Below are positions 13,448 through 27,700 of a stretch of 64,000 bases of DNA, one piece after another. The position numbers and the translations under genes were made by a program. Every line of letters begins with the position of its first letter. Position 1 is the first letter of the stretch. The notes beneath the pieces were generated by a model, which was not told the origin of the DNA, searched no databases, and saw nothing but the letters and a program-made list of their open reading frames with translations. Where the stretch lies: contig NC_134679.1 in the NCBI RefSeq assembly GCF_024713945.1, forward strand, positions 563,001-627,000, in the 5' to 3' direction. The stretch is from Dermatophagoides farinae (lineage: Eukaryota; Arthropoda; Arachnida; Sarcoptiformes; Pyroglyphidae).

Positions 13448-14155
13448 ATGGCTATACAAAAAACTGTAATTTTATGCGTTTCATTTGGCCTGATGATGAT
13501 CATAACATCGTTATTGGTGGCCACCGTTGTTGATGCTATAAGTAAGTTTTAAATTTGAATATTAATTCACTGTGTGTCTTTGATGATTGATCCATTGAAA
13601 ACAAAACAGAAACTGAAGATGAATGTCTAGGTGAATTTGAATTCTGGTCCTGTCAATCATCAACACGACAATGTCAACGTATCTGTGAAAATAAAGGGTT
13701 TGTAATTTTGTTCTGCATTTAAATCAATCAATCAATTGCATATTATTGATTTATTTTGTTTTAGTGTCGATAAAAAGAAATTAAAATGTGATGGTGAATG
13801 TCAACGTGCTTGTGTATGTGAAGCCGGTTATCTACGCGATGGCATTGATGGTGAATGTGTTTATGATACTGAATGTAATCTTGGTGATGATGATGATGAT
13901 GTTTCCGGAAAAGTGGATCAAATTCAAACGGAATCCACAACAACAACGACAACGACAACGGCAAGACCAGTGGTGAATAATAGAAATATTGGAAAAAAAT
14001 TAGCCGATGTAAAGAAAAATAAACCAAAAAGATATGCCGGTGAAACTGAAGAATATGCGCGTGATGAAATTGATGACACGAATGAAATCATTAATGGTGA
14101 TAATGATGATGATGATGATGATCATGAAGAATTAGAAGATTTTTCACGATTCTAG
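13448..14155 (+). CDS. Secreted TIL (trypsin inhibitor-like) cysteine-rich domain protein with acidic tail
   Basis: Exons: 13448-13541, 13610-13697 and 13765-14155, giving 190 residues. Residues 1-30 form a signal peptide with a long hydrophobic core, ending near Val-Asp-Ala. Residues 37-98 carry ten cysteines (37, 46, 53, 57, 69, 73, 77, 79, 92, 98) with the C-x-C and GY-L-R-D arrangement of the TIL fold. This fold occurs in Ascaris-type serine protease inhibitors and in other secreted arthropod proteins. Beyond the domain come an Asp run, a Thr8 stretch, a basic KKNKPKR patch and a D/E-rich C-terminus. The second intron is ambiguous. I use donor GG|GTTTGT with acceptor TTTTAG, which keeps the frame. 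An alternative pair, donor at GTAATT and acceptor 17 bp later, is also in frame and deletes only a few residues between Cys 57 and Cys 69. Protease inhibition is inferred from the fold; the reactive-site loop is not diagnostic. Confidence 0.85.
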
Positions 14156-14289
14156 AATTTCAAATTAAAAAAAAAAAAATTAACAACATTCTAAACAACC
14201 AGATGGCGATCATGTCACCAGGTAATATTAACCAATCTGATGACGTTGTTTCGAAGATTATTTTCTTTTCTGTTTTTCTTTGCTTTAAT

Positions 14290-14352
14290 AATAAACCAAT
14301 TTATATCTATCGTCGTATAGTTATTATTAGTATTTTCGAGTGTAAGAATAAA
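14290..14352 (+). terminator. Candidate polyadenylation signals of the TIL gene
   Basis: AATAAA at 14290-14295 and again at 14347-14352, 135 and 192 bp after the stop codon. Either would give an ordinary 3' UTR length. Confidence 0.5.
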
Positions 14353-16680
14353 TAGATTTTTTATTCGTCAAGAAGTTTTTGTTGTTGTTGTCGCTGCTGT
14401 TGTTGTTGTTGTTGTTGTTATTGTTCAATCAACCAAATATATTTTTGGTCCGGTAATACAGTTATACTGGCACATTGGGTGTGGAGAAATAGAATGGATA
14501 TATCTGTCCAAAATCAAATTCAATTTAATCAATTTGATTTGTTGTCGTTAACTGTTGTATAAATGAATGGGAAAAAAAGTGATGGAATGAAAAACGAAAC
14601 GATATGAAATTGTTACTTTTAGCCGGAAATAAAAAGAGAAATAGAGAAATGTCAATGATGTTCAATCAATGGTCAGTTTGGACAAATAGACATATTAATG
14701 TGTAACATATTGAGAATCAATCAGATTGATATTCGTGTTTGCGTTGTGTGTGTGTGTTTGATGACCACATAAACGGCAAAATGAAATTTTTGGCTGTTTT
14801 GGCCAAAGAATTTTTTCATTTTTCCATTTTTTTTTTGTTCACACCAAATTCATGAATATTCTTACACTACTTACAAGCCAGAGAACAAAATCAACCACCA
14901 TGATAATGATGTAATCAATTTTCTTTCCGGTTTTGTCAAAGTATTTTTTTTATTCTTGGAACCAAATTCATCATCATCATCATCATTATTATTATGATGG
15001 AAATTTTTTTTTTTATAATTGAAAAACAAAAACATAATAAACAACAACAACAACAACAACAAGCAATCTTGGCTATGTTTTTTGTTTCTAAATTTAGCAT
15101 GGAAATAGAAAATTACTTATTCATTGTGCATTGTGCACTATGTGAATAGAAATTATTTAGATTTTCGGGTTTTTTTTGTTGTTGTTCTTTCATTAATAAT
15201 TTAAGCTGGTAAAATTTTAAAATCGATTTCTCTCTCTCTTTTATTCTAATTTTTTTTTATCGCACAACAACAACAACAACGAAATTGATCGTCAGGCTTT
15301 TCCGGTAAATTGTCAATTGTTTATTGTTATTATTATTATTTTAATCGGAGAAAATCTTGAGATTTTTTTTTGTTTTGAGCGCGCGAAAAAAAATGTACAA
15401 AATTATCGATTTTTTTTTTGTTTGAATTTACCATAAGACTTGCATGCAAACGCACGAAAATAAAAAAAACGCACATAACGAATCTTTTCAAGTTTTTGTA
15501 TATAGTGTCTGGATTCTGCTTTGCAGAATCTCTCGCGCTCGCTCTCTCTCTCTCTCTCTCGAATTTGATATTTTTAGATCTGGTCAAGTCATCTGGTCCG
15601 CACACACAGAGAAAAAATTCACAATTAATCAATAATAATTAATTATATCAAGACCAAAAAAAAAACAAACAATGTCCATTACAATGTTTTTTTGAAACAA
15701 TTTTTTTTTTCATAAAAAAAACATGTGAAAAAACAAATCTTCACATTCCATATAAATTGGCCATAATGGAATGACATCGACATACACACAAATATTCGAT
15801 GTAGAGAGAATAGATTGATGATTGTTATGAGAAAAAACAAAAAAAAAAAAAAACAAAAAAAAAACAATGATAATGAACAAAACAAAACAAAACGAAACAA
15901 AACAAAAAAAACTTGTCGGTAATAATGAGAAAAAGAAAAAATTTTTCTTACTTTGTTTTGATCCATTTTAATCTCATTCGATTTCGTTTGTGTGTGTGTG
16001 TGTGCGTCCATTGGAATTTTTTATTATTAGATTTTCAGATAAAGAAGAGAAAACGAAATTGTCGACATTCATTTAAACAACAACAACAACAACAACAACG
16101 ACGACGACGACGACGACGACCACGACATTGATAGATAATAATGAAAAGTAATTTTTCTTCACCATTTTGTTGTTGTTGTTGTTGTTGTTGGTGACTAAAA
16201 TCCATGTGTGTGTCATGAAAAATTAAATAATTTTTAAACTTGGGTCATAAATATAAAAAAGTTTCTGGTCTGTGTGTGTGTGCGTGTGATCGTGATTGTA
16301 AATTTTCGTGATAATCAACACACACACACATTATAATCTTGATGTCTTTATTTTTCTTTCTATATAAAAAGAAATAATTCACCAACTCTAGTTGAAATTG
16401 CTTAATTGATAATAATGTGGCCATTTTCATTCAAGTCAATGGTGATAATTTTCTGGCCATCGATGATGATGATGATGATGATGATGATTGCTTTGACTCA
16501 AACTTTTTTCCAATTCTATTTTGAAATCAAAACAAAAAAAAAACAACCACGGTTTGTGTGTGTGTATTGTTTTTTTTCAAAATACGTGATTTAATTACTT
16601 TTTAGTTGCAACTTAATTTAACCGAAACAAAAAAAACGAAACGAAACTAAAACATAAATGTGCTGCCATCGTTTTGAGCG
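14353..16680. other. Convergent intergenic region
   Basis: Sequence between the TIL gene (+) and the 3' end of the dopamine receptor gene (-). It is filled with (GTT)n, (CAA)n, (CT)n and A/T runs, including a (CAA)n-(CGA)n compound repeat at 16076-16125. No exon could be supported. Confidence 0.55.
16076..16125. repeat. (CAA)n/(CGA)n compound trinucleotide repeat
   Basis: A CAA array of about eight units passes directly into a CGA array of about seven units. This suggests one interrupted trinucleotide array spreading by point change and slippage. Confidence 0.9.
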
Positions 16681-16697
16681 TTTTTACTCATTTTTTT

Positions 16698-16713
16698 TTT
16701 ATTTTCATTTATT
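16698..16713 (-). terminator. Candidate polyadenylation signals of the dopamine receptor gene
   Basis: TTTATT on plus (AATAAA on minus) at 16698-16703 and 16708-16713, about 200 bp beyond the receptor stop codon. Confidence 0.4.
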
Positions 16714-16908
16714 TCAAAATCAAAATTTACATTGTACATATATTGTAAAAAAAATGTGTATTTACAGGCAAAAAAAAACCAATCAAATTTGGACAAATAT
16801 AAAAAATTCAACAATAAAATGACAGATATATGAGACAAACAAAAAATCATTTTTTTCTGTAAAAATTTTGTACAAATTGCGTGTCTGTGTAATGATGGTC
16901 ATGATTGG

Positions 16909-19900
16909 TCATTTTTTTGTGGAAAAATTCTCTTCATCGTTGGCCAAATCATAGCTACCAGAACTGTGGCTTAAATCATCACCAGAATCATCATCTTCGT
17001 TTTGATTTTCTAATTCTTTTTTCATGTTTTCTTTCGATGATAATGATAATGATGACCGATTATTGTTCTGATGATGATGATGATGATAATTCAATGATTC
17101 TGATTCGCTAACAACAAATAATCTGGAATTTACATCATCAACATTATCATCATCATCATCGACTGGATGTATTATAATAAACAATGATTTATCATTATCG
17201 ATGGAATCACCGCTGTTTTTGTTGCTAATACGATCAATAATCAATTGATCGATTGAACCTCTCACCATATTATTTTTATCATCATGATCACCTTGTTTAT
17301 ATTGTTCCACAGTTGTCGTCATTGTCGATGGCATCGAATGAGAAGAATGATGATGATTGTGATTCTGATTCTGACAATTGGAACAATGAATCAATGATTC
17401 TGATTCAGATGATCCAGACAAGGATGATGATTGAACATTGGATTCATCACATAATGATTGATGATATGAATTGGATTTTTTTAAATAAAATTTTTGTTGT
17501 TGTTGTTGTTTCATCGACGTTCTGGTTATCATTGCTGGAAAGGTGGATGTTTGTTGTTGTTGTTGTTTGATTGATTGTACATTATCCAGACAATGTTGAT
17601 GATCTTCATCATCAACATCTGAATCTCCGTCAGTCTTAAATGTTGATTGTTTTCCATGCTGCTGTTGTTGTTGTTGTTTATTCACAATCACCATCAACGA
17701 TGATAACGATGACGATGGCGATGGTGTTGATGTTTTATTTTCCACCAATTTATCATTCAATACTGATGTATCATCATTATTATTTTCACCAAAATCTTGT
17801 CGAGTATTTTGAAATTTAACTCGTGATTTATAATATAAATTATAACGATTATTATTCGACGATTGCTGCTGTTGTTGTTGTTGTTGATTATTATGATTCT
17901 GATGATTATGATGATAATAATAATGATGTGCTTTATAAATCCGATTACGATTATAGCTTAATGTTGAATTACTCATAAAACATGAACATAATAATTTACG
18001 AAATGCACGACGAAAATCTTTTGACCAACATGCATAAATAATTGGATTCATTGCGCTATTAAGCCATCCTTTGTTTTTATTTTTCGTTTGTTTTCACAGT
18101 TTGTAATGGCCGTAAAAGTTTTATTTTTTTTTTGCGTTGATCCAGCCCAAGTGACAATAAACAGAAAAAAAAACGTACCGGGGATTAATTTTCATACAAA
18201 CCGAAATGGTCCGTAAAAAAAAAGTTTGGAAAATTCCAAATGGATAGAAAAATTTTCCAAGGAAATTCGGATTAATCATGAAAAACGAAAAACAACAATA
18301 ACAAATTAACAAATGACAATATAAACAAAACAAAACAAAAAACTTACCAAGCCAAGTGACAATGGAAAAAACTAAATCTGGTTCCATTATACAACTATCA
18401 GGACAGAATCCCATCAAAATGTTTGTAACAAAAAATGGTAACCTGTGAATATAGTAAAAATTTTTTATTATGAATTGTTGATGCAAATCAGTGAATGAAT
18501 GAATTCATACCAACATAAGATGAATACACCCATTACGATTCCCAATGTTTTGGCCGCTTTTCGTTCTGTGTTTTGCATAGAAAATCAACAAAAAAAACAA
18601 AAACAAAAACAAAACGAATGAATGCGTTCATTCTTGGAAAAATGGTCAAGTTTTTTTGTACAGAAAAAAGTTTTTCTTCTCCTTAATCATTTTGTTTTTG
18701 TTTTGTTCTGTTTCGACAACAACAACAACAACAACAAATAAGAAAACTTTAAAATAGTCAAATTGAATGAATGAATTCAACGAAAAAAACGCACACACGA
18801 CCATATGTGAATGTGTGCAATTTAAATTTGACCGATTTACCATCGAAAAAACAAAACAAAACAAAACGAAACGAAAAAGAAATTGAAACCGGTGACTATA
18901 ACGTCGGACAAACATGCACAGAGAGAGAGAGAAATGTGCTGATTTTTTCAAAAAAAAAGACAGAAAGAAATTGCTTAGCTTGTCAAAACAATGAGGAAAA
19001 TTGCAAAGAAAACTTTTAAAAATTTTTTTTCAAACAAAACAAAACCTCACTCCGTTTCTGTTTCTGTTCTCATTTACCTTTTGCCAATTTAGTTAGCCGT
19101 CGTCCAACGGATAAATTTGTTTTCGCCGTTGTTGAATGATGATGATGATTATTATTATTATTATTATGATGATTATGATTATGATTATCATCATCATCAT
19201 CATCATGATTCTGGTGATGATTGTGATTCTGATTATTTTGTTTTTTATTCTTTACCGGTTTTTCTGTATCCATTGTAGAATTGTTTTTATTATTCAAGCT
19301 CATCATAGAATTATGATTACTACTAGCAGATATTATTCTATTCACATTTGATGATGATGATGATGATTCATTGTTTAATATTGTTTTCTGTTTTTGTTGA
19401 TTATTATTCGGATGATCCATTTTCTGATCACGAATCATCATCATTTTTTTAATATCACAATTTTTTGCCAATTGTTTTGTTGTTGTTGTTGTTGTTTTTG
19501 TTGTTGATTTGGATGAATTTTTTTTCTTTTTTAATATCGATAAAGTAGTATTAGTTGTAGGGCTGGTGGCGGTAGCTACACTACTAGCAGCAGCAGCAGC
19601 GGCGGCGGCAGCGCCACCACCACGATGTATTCGTAATGTAAAATTTGAACGATAATAATCAGCATTATTATTAATATTTGAAGAAATATTATTTGTGCTG
19701 CCACTATTACTATGTAATAGATTTGCCTGTTGTGATGATAATCCGATATTATCCGCATTCATATGACCAATATATGACATTTCAATCTGTTTTACACCCA
19801 ATTTCAATGAACGATTCTGTTCACTAGCAACAACATAGATACGATAATAAGTAAAAACCATAATTGTCAATGGGCCATAAAATGAAATGATTGATGAAAA

Positions 19901-22059
19901 CACTAGATAACCAACATCTTCGGTAAAATTACAACGATATGGTTCAATTGGTTTCTATAGGAAAAAAAATGAAGAGAAAAAAAAACAAAAATCATTAAAA
20001 AAAGGTCAGGTGCAGCCACTGTAATCAATTAATTATTTTCTGATGATGGAAAATGTGAAAATTTTAAATTAAATTAAATCAATGAATGAATATTGAATCA
20101 TCATCATCATCGTTGCCGTTTGATTATTTGATGATTGATTCGTTTGTGTTAGGATTTCCAAGGGGTCGAGGAGGACGAATTTTTTTTTTTGAAATACAGT
20201 TTTACATTGGTTAAAAATCTTAGAATGGAAGACATGTCCTTGTATGGTAAGGCTGAAGTTTGTTTGTTTGTTTTTTTTATTATTGTTGTTCAACATGGAA
20301 AAAAGCAACATTTGAAAGATAAACATTATATATTCAGTGATTTTGGAAAAAGGAAAAAAATGCGATGCATTGAAAGCCTGAAGCAATGAATGAATGAAAT
20401 GGTATGGCTAATTTTTTTTTTTTTTTTTTGGATCCTGTGCACACACAATCTGGAATGATTGTAATTCTAGATTCTAGGAGAAAAAAAATTTTTTTTTCTC
20501 ATCGATTCATTAGAAGATACTGAATGTTTTCGTTTTTTTTCTCACATTTCCGGAATTATTATTAGTGAAATTTAATCGTGTTAATTTTTCTGTTTCATCC
20601 TTCCATATATATATTTATTGATGTTTTAATGTGGATATATAAATGTGATGAAAAACATTTCCGGTTTTTGTCTTTTTCGATATATACAGAATTTGTTATT
20701 TGTAAATTTGTTGAACCATTATCATTATTTGGCGTTGGTTCTGATTAATTCGACCATGTTGTCGATGAGACAATATTCTTTCTTGTATTTTTTTTTTTTT
20801 TTTTTTTTTTTTGGTTCACAATTCGTAATAATCTATTCTGATGATTGTAAATTTTTTCCCAAAAGAGTCATGATGATGATAATGATGATGATTCATCAGA
20901 ATAATCAAAGAATAATGATGATGGAATGAAAAGAATTTTTTTTCTGCTGAAAAAAAGGTTTAATGAGCTACGAGACAACAAGATGACAAAAAAAAAGAAA
21001 AAGAAAATGTTTTTCATTCATTGGTGCGTGTTTTTTGTTTTGTTTATTTGTACAACAACAGCAGCAATAGAGATATTGTTGTGTAAATTAATTTTTTTTT
21101 TGCATCTTTTTTAGTCTTGTTTTTATTCTGTTTTGTTGTCATCTCCTGAGAAATGTTGCTTAATCAAAATAATATACAAAACGAAACAAACCTTGGCAAC
21201 AGCACGCCACCAAACAATGGCTGGAAATGAAATCAAGGCTGAACAAAGCCATAGGCTTAGTATAAATATAAATGCTTTACGTGGTGTCATCCTAGATGGA
21301 TAGGTAATTGGATCGGTTATTGCCCAATAACGATCTAAATTGAGTACAACAATACAGTGGATTTTTTTTTGAAAAAAAGAAAAGAGAAAACAAAATATGA
21401 TTATTGGTTAAAATATTGATTGGTTATTAATCAATTCACTGACCTAATGAAATGATGCAAAGATTCAATATACTAGCCGTACTGGCCAATACATCAAAAC
21501 TATGCCATAAATCACACCAATCTTGGCCGAAAATCCACCATTTATTCATCACTTCATGTACAACAGAAAATGGCATAACAATTGCGCCGACTAAACAATC
21601 AGCAAATGCTAATGATGCAACAAAATAATTCGTTACCGTACGTAGATAACGTTCTTTGCAGATTGATAACATTGTTAAACCATTACCGAATACAACGATC
21701 ACACAGATGATACCAAGCAATATACTGAGACCAGGATAATGAACACGTAAATCTGGTTCCAATATTATCGTCGTACCAATTGTTTGATTCGTTTGTTGAG
21801 CATCAATCGTTGTAGCGGTTGTTGTGGTTGTGGATAAATAATCATTGAACGGAAAATCAGCACTGGTGGTTGTAAATTGATTCAAAATTGTTTCAGCCAA
21901 TAATGAACTATTATTATTATTATCACTAATTATTATCGATTGATAATCATTTTTATTGTCCAACATTCCGATTTGATGATATCGATTTGGAACACTTGTT
22001 GTTGTTGTTGTTGTTGTCGTATTTTCATCATCAATCTTGATTAGATTAAAATTATTCAT
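16909..22059 (-). CDS. Dop1R2: Invertebrate-type D1-like dopamine receptor (class A GPCR), six exons
   Basis: Exons on minus: 22059-21444, 21334-21192, 19954-19078, 18565-18511, 18442-18348 and 18068-16909, giving 981 residues in consistent phase. Visible landmarks: GN126 in TM1, D154 in TM2, C182 at the top of TM3 pairing with C261, amine-binding D189, DRY at 206-208, catechol serines S273/S274/S277 before P281 in TM5, C-W564-L-P-F-F in TM6, and N603-P-I-I-Y607 in TM7. The DRYWAITDP stretch, the [11 protein letters not shown] stretch at TM4, the LRIHRGG motif in loop 3 (about 359-366) and [13 protein letters not shown] before TM6 match the DAMB/INDR (Dop1R2) type rather than Dop1R1. Known role: dopamine-stimulated cAMP or calcium signalling in neurons. 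Sequons at N13, N50 and N91 lie in the extracellular tail. Loop 3 (about 255 residues) and the C-tail (about 370) are greatly expanded by Ala9, Gln, His, Asn and Ser tracts. Confidence 0.93.
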
Positions 22060-23815
22060 TGTTTATTCGTGATGAATAATAATCGGAAGAAATCGTTTTT
22101 TTTTCTCTGCTCCATCCATAAATACCATGATGATGATTTTAAAATGATGGTGAACACGTATACGTTGAAAACGATAAATAAATAAATCAAGACAAACAAA
22201 AAAAAACGCAATTTTTTTGTGCAAATTTTATGTCCGATAAATCATTTCATCATCATGGTGATCATAATTGGAAAGACAAAAAAAAACGATTTGACCAAAT
22301 CAAATTCAATGAATTGAGCACTGAACAATGCTCAATCGTTTGTTTTGTTTATTTATTCTATAATAAATCAATGAAAAAGGAAGAGAAAAAAAATCAGTTA
22401 AACATCAAAAAAATTGTCAAAAAATTTTGAACAGATTGAAATCCGAATCAAATTGAATTGAATCATAAATAAATCCAACATGCATACAAACGAATATGGA
22501 TATATGGGTACCAGTTATACAGGTACCGATATTGTCAATATTATCCATTACGGTCATCATCATCATTATCGTCGGTCGTCGTTGTCGTCATCGTCATCGT
22601 TGACCAAATTTGCTAATCAAATATTTTTGTTTGTCATATTAATGTCACAATTTTTTTTTTCATTCGGTTTATTTACAAACAAACATGTCATTTTATCATG
22701 TGTCAAAAATAAAACACAAAAAACACACACCTGTCCAAACCAATAGAAAGATTGATGGAATGGAAAAAAAATACAACAACAAAAAACGAATGAAAATGAA
22801 ATTGTTATTATTGATCGATAATAAAGACACACACGTACACACACACACACACACATAGACAACTGGAAACCCACGACGAAATGAACCGAACACACATACA
22901 CACACAAAAAAATAAATTTTTTTCGCCTAAGAATCCGTAACGACGCCCAAAATTTTTATTCCATTGTCGGTCATGTTACACACACACACGGACACAAGAA
23001 AAAAAATTTTTTTTCAAGGTTCATTTTCAAGAAAAAAAAACCAAACCAAAATATTGTTGTTATATTTAACCAGAAAAAAGATTTTTTTTCCCCCATTCGT
23101 CAGAATATGAATTTTCCATTATTCCATGTTTTTATTAGTTGTTCATCATCATCGAAATTTTTTTTTCTGGTTATTTGGTTACTTGGTTGGTTAGAAATTG
23201 GTTTTTGAATTCCGGGAAAAAATGAAATAAACATTGAGAGTGAGAGAAAGAGAGTGAAATGTCATCATTTTCATTTTCATTTTTTCCTCATAAATAAGTT
23301 TTTGACTTGCGGACGGAAATGAATGAATATATGACTGCTATCTGTTGGTTGAGTGTGGTTTATTTATTCGCATTCGTATATGTGTGTGTGTGTTTACAAG
23401 TGACGAATTTTTAATGGAACAAATGGATTTTTATTTTGATTGTGACTAACTAACTAACTAACTAACTAAATTGCCAACTAACTAACCAAAAAAAAAAAAA
23501 AAAAAAAATAAAAATAAAAAGATAAAAATCTTGGATATCAAATCAAATGATCAATCTTTTTTTCTTTGATAATGTTGACAGAAAATATTTTCATTATTAA
23601 TACGATATATACAGCATACATTCATTATAACGATGACTACTATTACTACCGATGATGTTGAATGATTCAACTTTACGTATATATTATGTGGGTTAAACAC
23701 TTGAATAAATATTTTCTCCCAGTTGATAATGATGATGATAATGATCACAATCGACATCCTGAATGTTAATGATATTTTTCCATTTTCATCTTGATAAAAT
23801 GATGATTGAATATGT

Positions 23816-23857
23816 GTTTGTGTGTGTGAGCGTGTGTGTGTGTGTGTGTGTGTGTGA
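23816..23857. repeat. Interrupted (TG)n microsatellite
   Basis: TG array broken once by GAGCG, about 42 bp in total. Confidence 0.95.
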
Positions 23858-24719
23858 GTATGGGTGTTTACTAAGTGTTTGTCCAACTAGAATCGAGAAT
23901 AAAGAGGTGGTATATTTATGTAACAGTATTGTGATGCAATGATCGAATGATTGTGCTGACATCAACAGAATCATTATTTTGAAATCATGATCATGATCAT
24001 CATCATTAGTGATAGTAGTGGAAATATATTCAATTCTGTATATACAAAAAACAGTAAAGAAATCTCCATTTCATTGTCAAATTCAGTCTTAGTATCGATA
24101 AAATAATGTCATCGAAACATGTAAATTTGCAATATAAACACACCCAAACAAACAAACAAACAAAATGTTTATTTGATTGAACGACGACGGTGAAAAAAAA
24201 ATCGAGATTATGAAAAATTCAATGACGACGGAGAGTCATTTTTACTTGAATAAACAAAATATATACAAGCCATAAAGTTGGCCATCATCAACAATAACAA
24301 ATAATAATAATTTGATGATGACCAATTTGATTATCTTTTTTTTTAATCAAAATTCTTTATACGTAACAAAATCTTGATATATACCACAAGCGAGAGAGAG
24401 GAGAGAGAGAGAGGTAATGCTGAAATTAGAAACTTGAACTGAATTTTGAATCAGCATAATAATAATAAAAATAAAAATGATGATAACAAAACAAACCTTT
24501 GGATCATGAAATCATGGAAAAAGACGAAATTTAAATAAAACATGAGAACATCATGATCATCATGATAGTAAATAGTGATAGAAAATCCGATTTCAAATTC
24601 TGTATATCAATGCAAAGTTTTTTTCTTCATCTTTCAGAACTTTTTCGATGAAAAAAAAAATAAAAAACTGGAACACCCTCACACAAAAATATAGCAATGA
24701 AAAACAATTGAATATTGAA

Positions 24720-24758
24720 CAGCAGCAGCAGCAGCAACAACAACAACAACAACAACAA
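24720..24758. repeat. (CAG)n/(CAA)n trinucleotide array
   Basis: About five CAG units continue as about seven CAA units. It resembles the poly-Gln-coding arrays in the real exons of this window, but it lies outside any supported gene. Confidence 0.9.
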
Positions 24759-27700
24759 AATGATAACCACTGAATTGATTTCGGGAATATATGATTTTTT
24801 TCGTTCTCCACAACCAACCCCATCGAAAACCGCCTACCCACCAAAAAAAAAAATCAATTTCAAAAAAATCAAAATAAGTTTACGAATGAAGACGAATTAT
24901 TATTACACAATAATCGAGAAAAACTGTGTGTGTGTGTGTATTGAATAGAATTCAATTTGATGATCGATTGTTCAATTGTTTAGTTTTGGTTTTGTTTGCA
25001 CACATTATCTATAACCGGAGAATTTTTTTTTTAGAAAATTTCAGAATAATAAATCTATGGAAATATATCACTATCGTTTCCTGTTGTTTTTTTTCGTTTT
25101 GTTTTGTTTTGTCCTGTTTGTATGGAGAAAATAATAATTTGATGAGAAAGTTTACGGGAAACACAAATATCAAATCAAATCATCCATTTCTGTATTATTT
25201 TTCGATCAACATTCATATATCGATTATTATTGATTGGATATTGAATATTTTTTTTTTTGAATTTGAAAAAAAACAATGAAAAAAAACCAACATTGTAAAC
25301 AGAATTGATAGTGTTTCATTCTATTCTGTTTCGTATGTCAAATTCTTTGATTCTAGTCGATACATTATTGATATGATGATGATGATGATGATGATTGAAT
25401 GGAATAATATCATTTGTTATTATTATTTTTTCTTGGGAATCGAAAACCAAAAAATAAAAATGAATGAAACAATGAAACTAATAAATAATGTGAATGTGAA
25501 TGTAAGGCAATCAATATTGCCAATTTCGTATTATTTTTTCCCTATTATTTTCCAAAGAATTTTCAACCACCACCACCACCACAATCAAATTAAAATTGTC
25601 ACATGTCAAAGAGAGAAAAAAAAAGAGACAGTGGGAGAGAGAGAGGAAATTTTTTTTTACCCAGTTTATCAATAAAAAGTTTGAGAAAAAAAGAAATGTT
25701 CATGTTGTAGAAACAAACAAAGAACTGGCCTGCAAGGAAAAAAAAAGTTGATTCTATTTTTGAAATGAAAAAAAAAACAAAATTCTACGAAACAAAACAA
25801 AAAAAAATTCTACAATAATGACAGGGTTTCCATTCTCTATATATGTAATACCAGATCATCCAAACATTGGCTTGCTGTTCATTATCGTATTTCATTCATT
25901 CATTCATTCGTTTTTTTTCTGTTGTTGTTGCCATTTTTTCAGATACGGTTAATTAATCCAAGTGAAAATGACTCTACATCAATAATGAATTTGCTACCAC
26001 CACTGCTACCACTACAACTACTGTTGCTGTCTAGTATTCACATCTAATTAGAACAACAACAACAACAAAAAAGATCATCTTCAGAGAAACAAAAAAAAAA
26101 TTGACAATCAACATTTGGAACAATCGAATGAAACCAAATCAAGAATAATCATAATATTTATATGTCAACGACTTCATGATCATGATCATCATCTTTTTAA
26201 TCAAAATCATTGATATCAATGCAGGGAAAGAAAAAAAAATAACAATTAATAAATAAGAATCGAGTAAAAGTGGAAAAAATAATTAATAATGGAAAGTGAA
26301 AAAGTGAACAAACAAAAAAAAAAAAAAAAATAATCTCTTGTTATATAAACTGGTGTATGGCGTATGTTTGTTTGGATCATAATGATAATGGTGATGATGG
26401 TGGAATGGAAAAAGAAAAAAAAGAATAAGAAGCAGAAAAAACACATTGATAATAAATATTGTCTTTCTTGTATGTGTTAGTTAGTTAGTGTGTGTGTGTG
26501 TGTGTGTGCAACAACCAAAACAAGAATCAATTACAACACAACAATCAAGCAACAAACGACAAAGAAGAGACAAAATAAAAATGGCAAACATTCATTCATT
26601 CATTCAGAGAAATATGAAACAATAAAAAAAACATCACATCATCTTCATCATCATCATCATCATCATTGAGCAGAAAATTAAAGTGAAGAAAAAACTGAAA
26701 CCAAAACAAAACTGGAACATGAGAGAGAGAATCGTTTTACAAAACATTGATGATGGTGATGATGATGCACTAGTAGTTTTATCATTCACTGGAAAAAGAG
26801 AGAGAGAGAGGGAGTGAATAAAAAAAAAACTCATTGGCCTATGAGATTAAAGAAAAAAAAAAGGAAAAAATATCATCGAATATTAAGGCAATCAAACAAT
26901 AGCTAACATGTGAGTAAGAAAAAAAAAGAAGACAACAATAAAGAATTGAAAAAAATTCTGTATACAAAACACAAACCATTAAACACTGAGGAGAAATGAG
27001 AATGGCAACAACAACAACGAAAAAAATTATGAATGAAATAATGGATGAAGAATTGTAAATCCAGAATAACGACAACAACAACAACAAAACATTGAAAAGT
27101 TGTATATTTTTTTTCTGTATTTCGGTTATTATTTCATTTCAATGAAAGAAAGAAAAAATCATCATCGTTGCCACAAACCATCATCATCATCATCATCACA
27201 ATGATTATCAAAAGCTTCCTGGTTATTTTTTTTTCTTCGGATAAGAAAAAGAAAGAAATGATGTTTTTTTTCCACGAAAACATTTCCGATATCATTATGG
27301 ATGAATGTAAGTATTTTGATTTTTGAAAATGGATTCATTTCCATATACAGAATATATTACAGTGGCAATCAGAATAATATGTTATGTTTGCCTGTTTTTT
27401 TTAGTGAAGAGAGAAAAAATTCTTGTTTAACAATGAAAAAGAAACAAATTTGACATTTGATTTTTTTGTGTATGTGCATGAATTTTTCAATGCTAAATAG
27501 ATTTCACCGGAAAGAAAAGGTTAATGACATTTATTTATTCTGTTGTTTCATCATCATCATCGATATCATTATCATAAAGCACTTAGAAAAAATTAAGAAA
27601 TTAGCATATTTATATAAACAAAATGCCAATATAAATATTGAAAGGTGATTATTCATCAATCGATTGATCGATATATCAAAGAACCAAATAAACAAAACAA

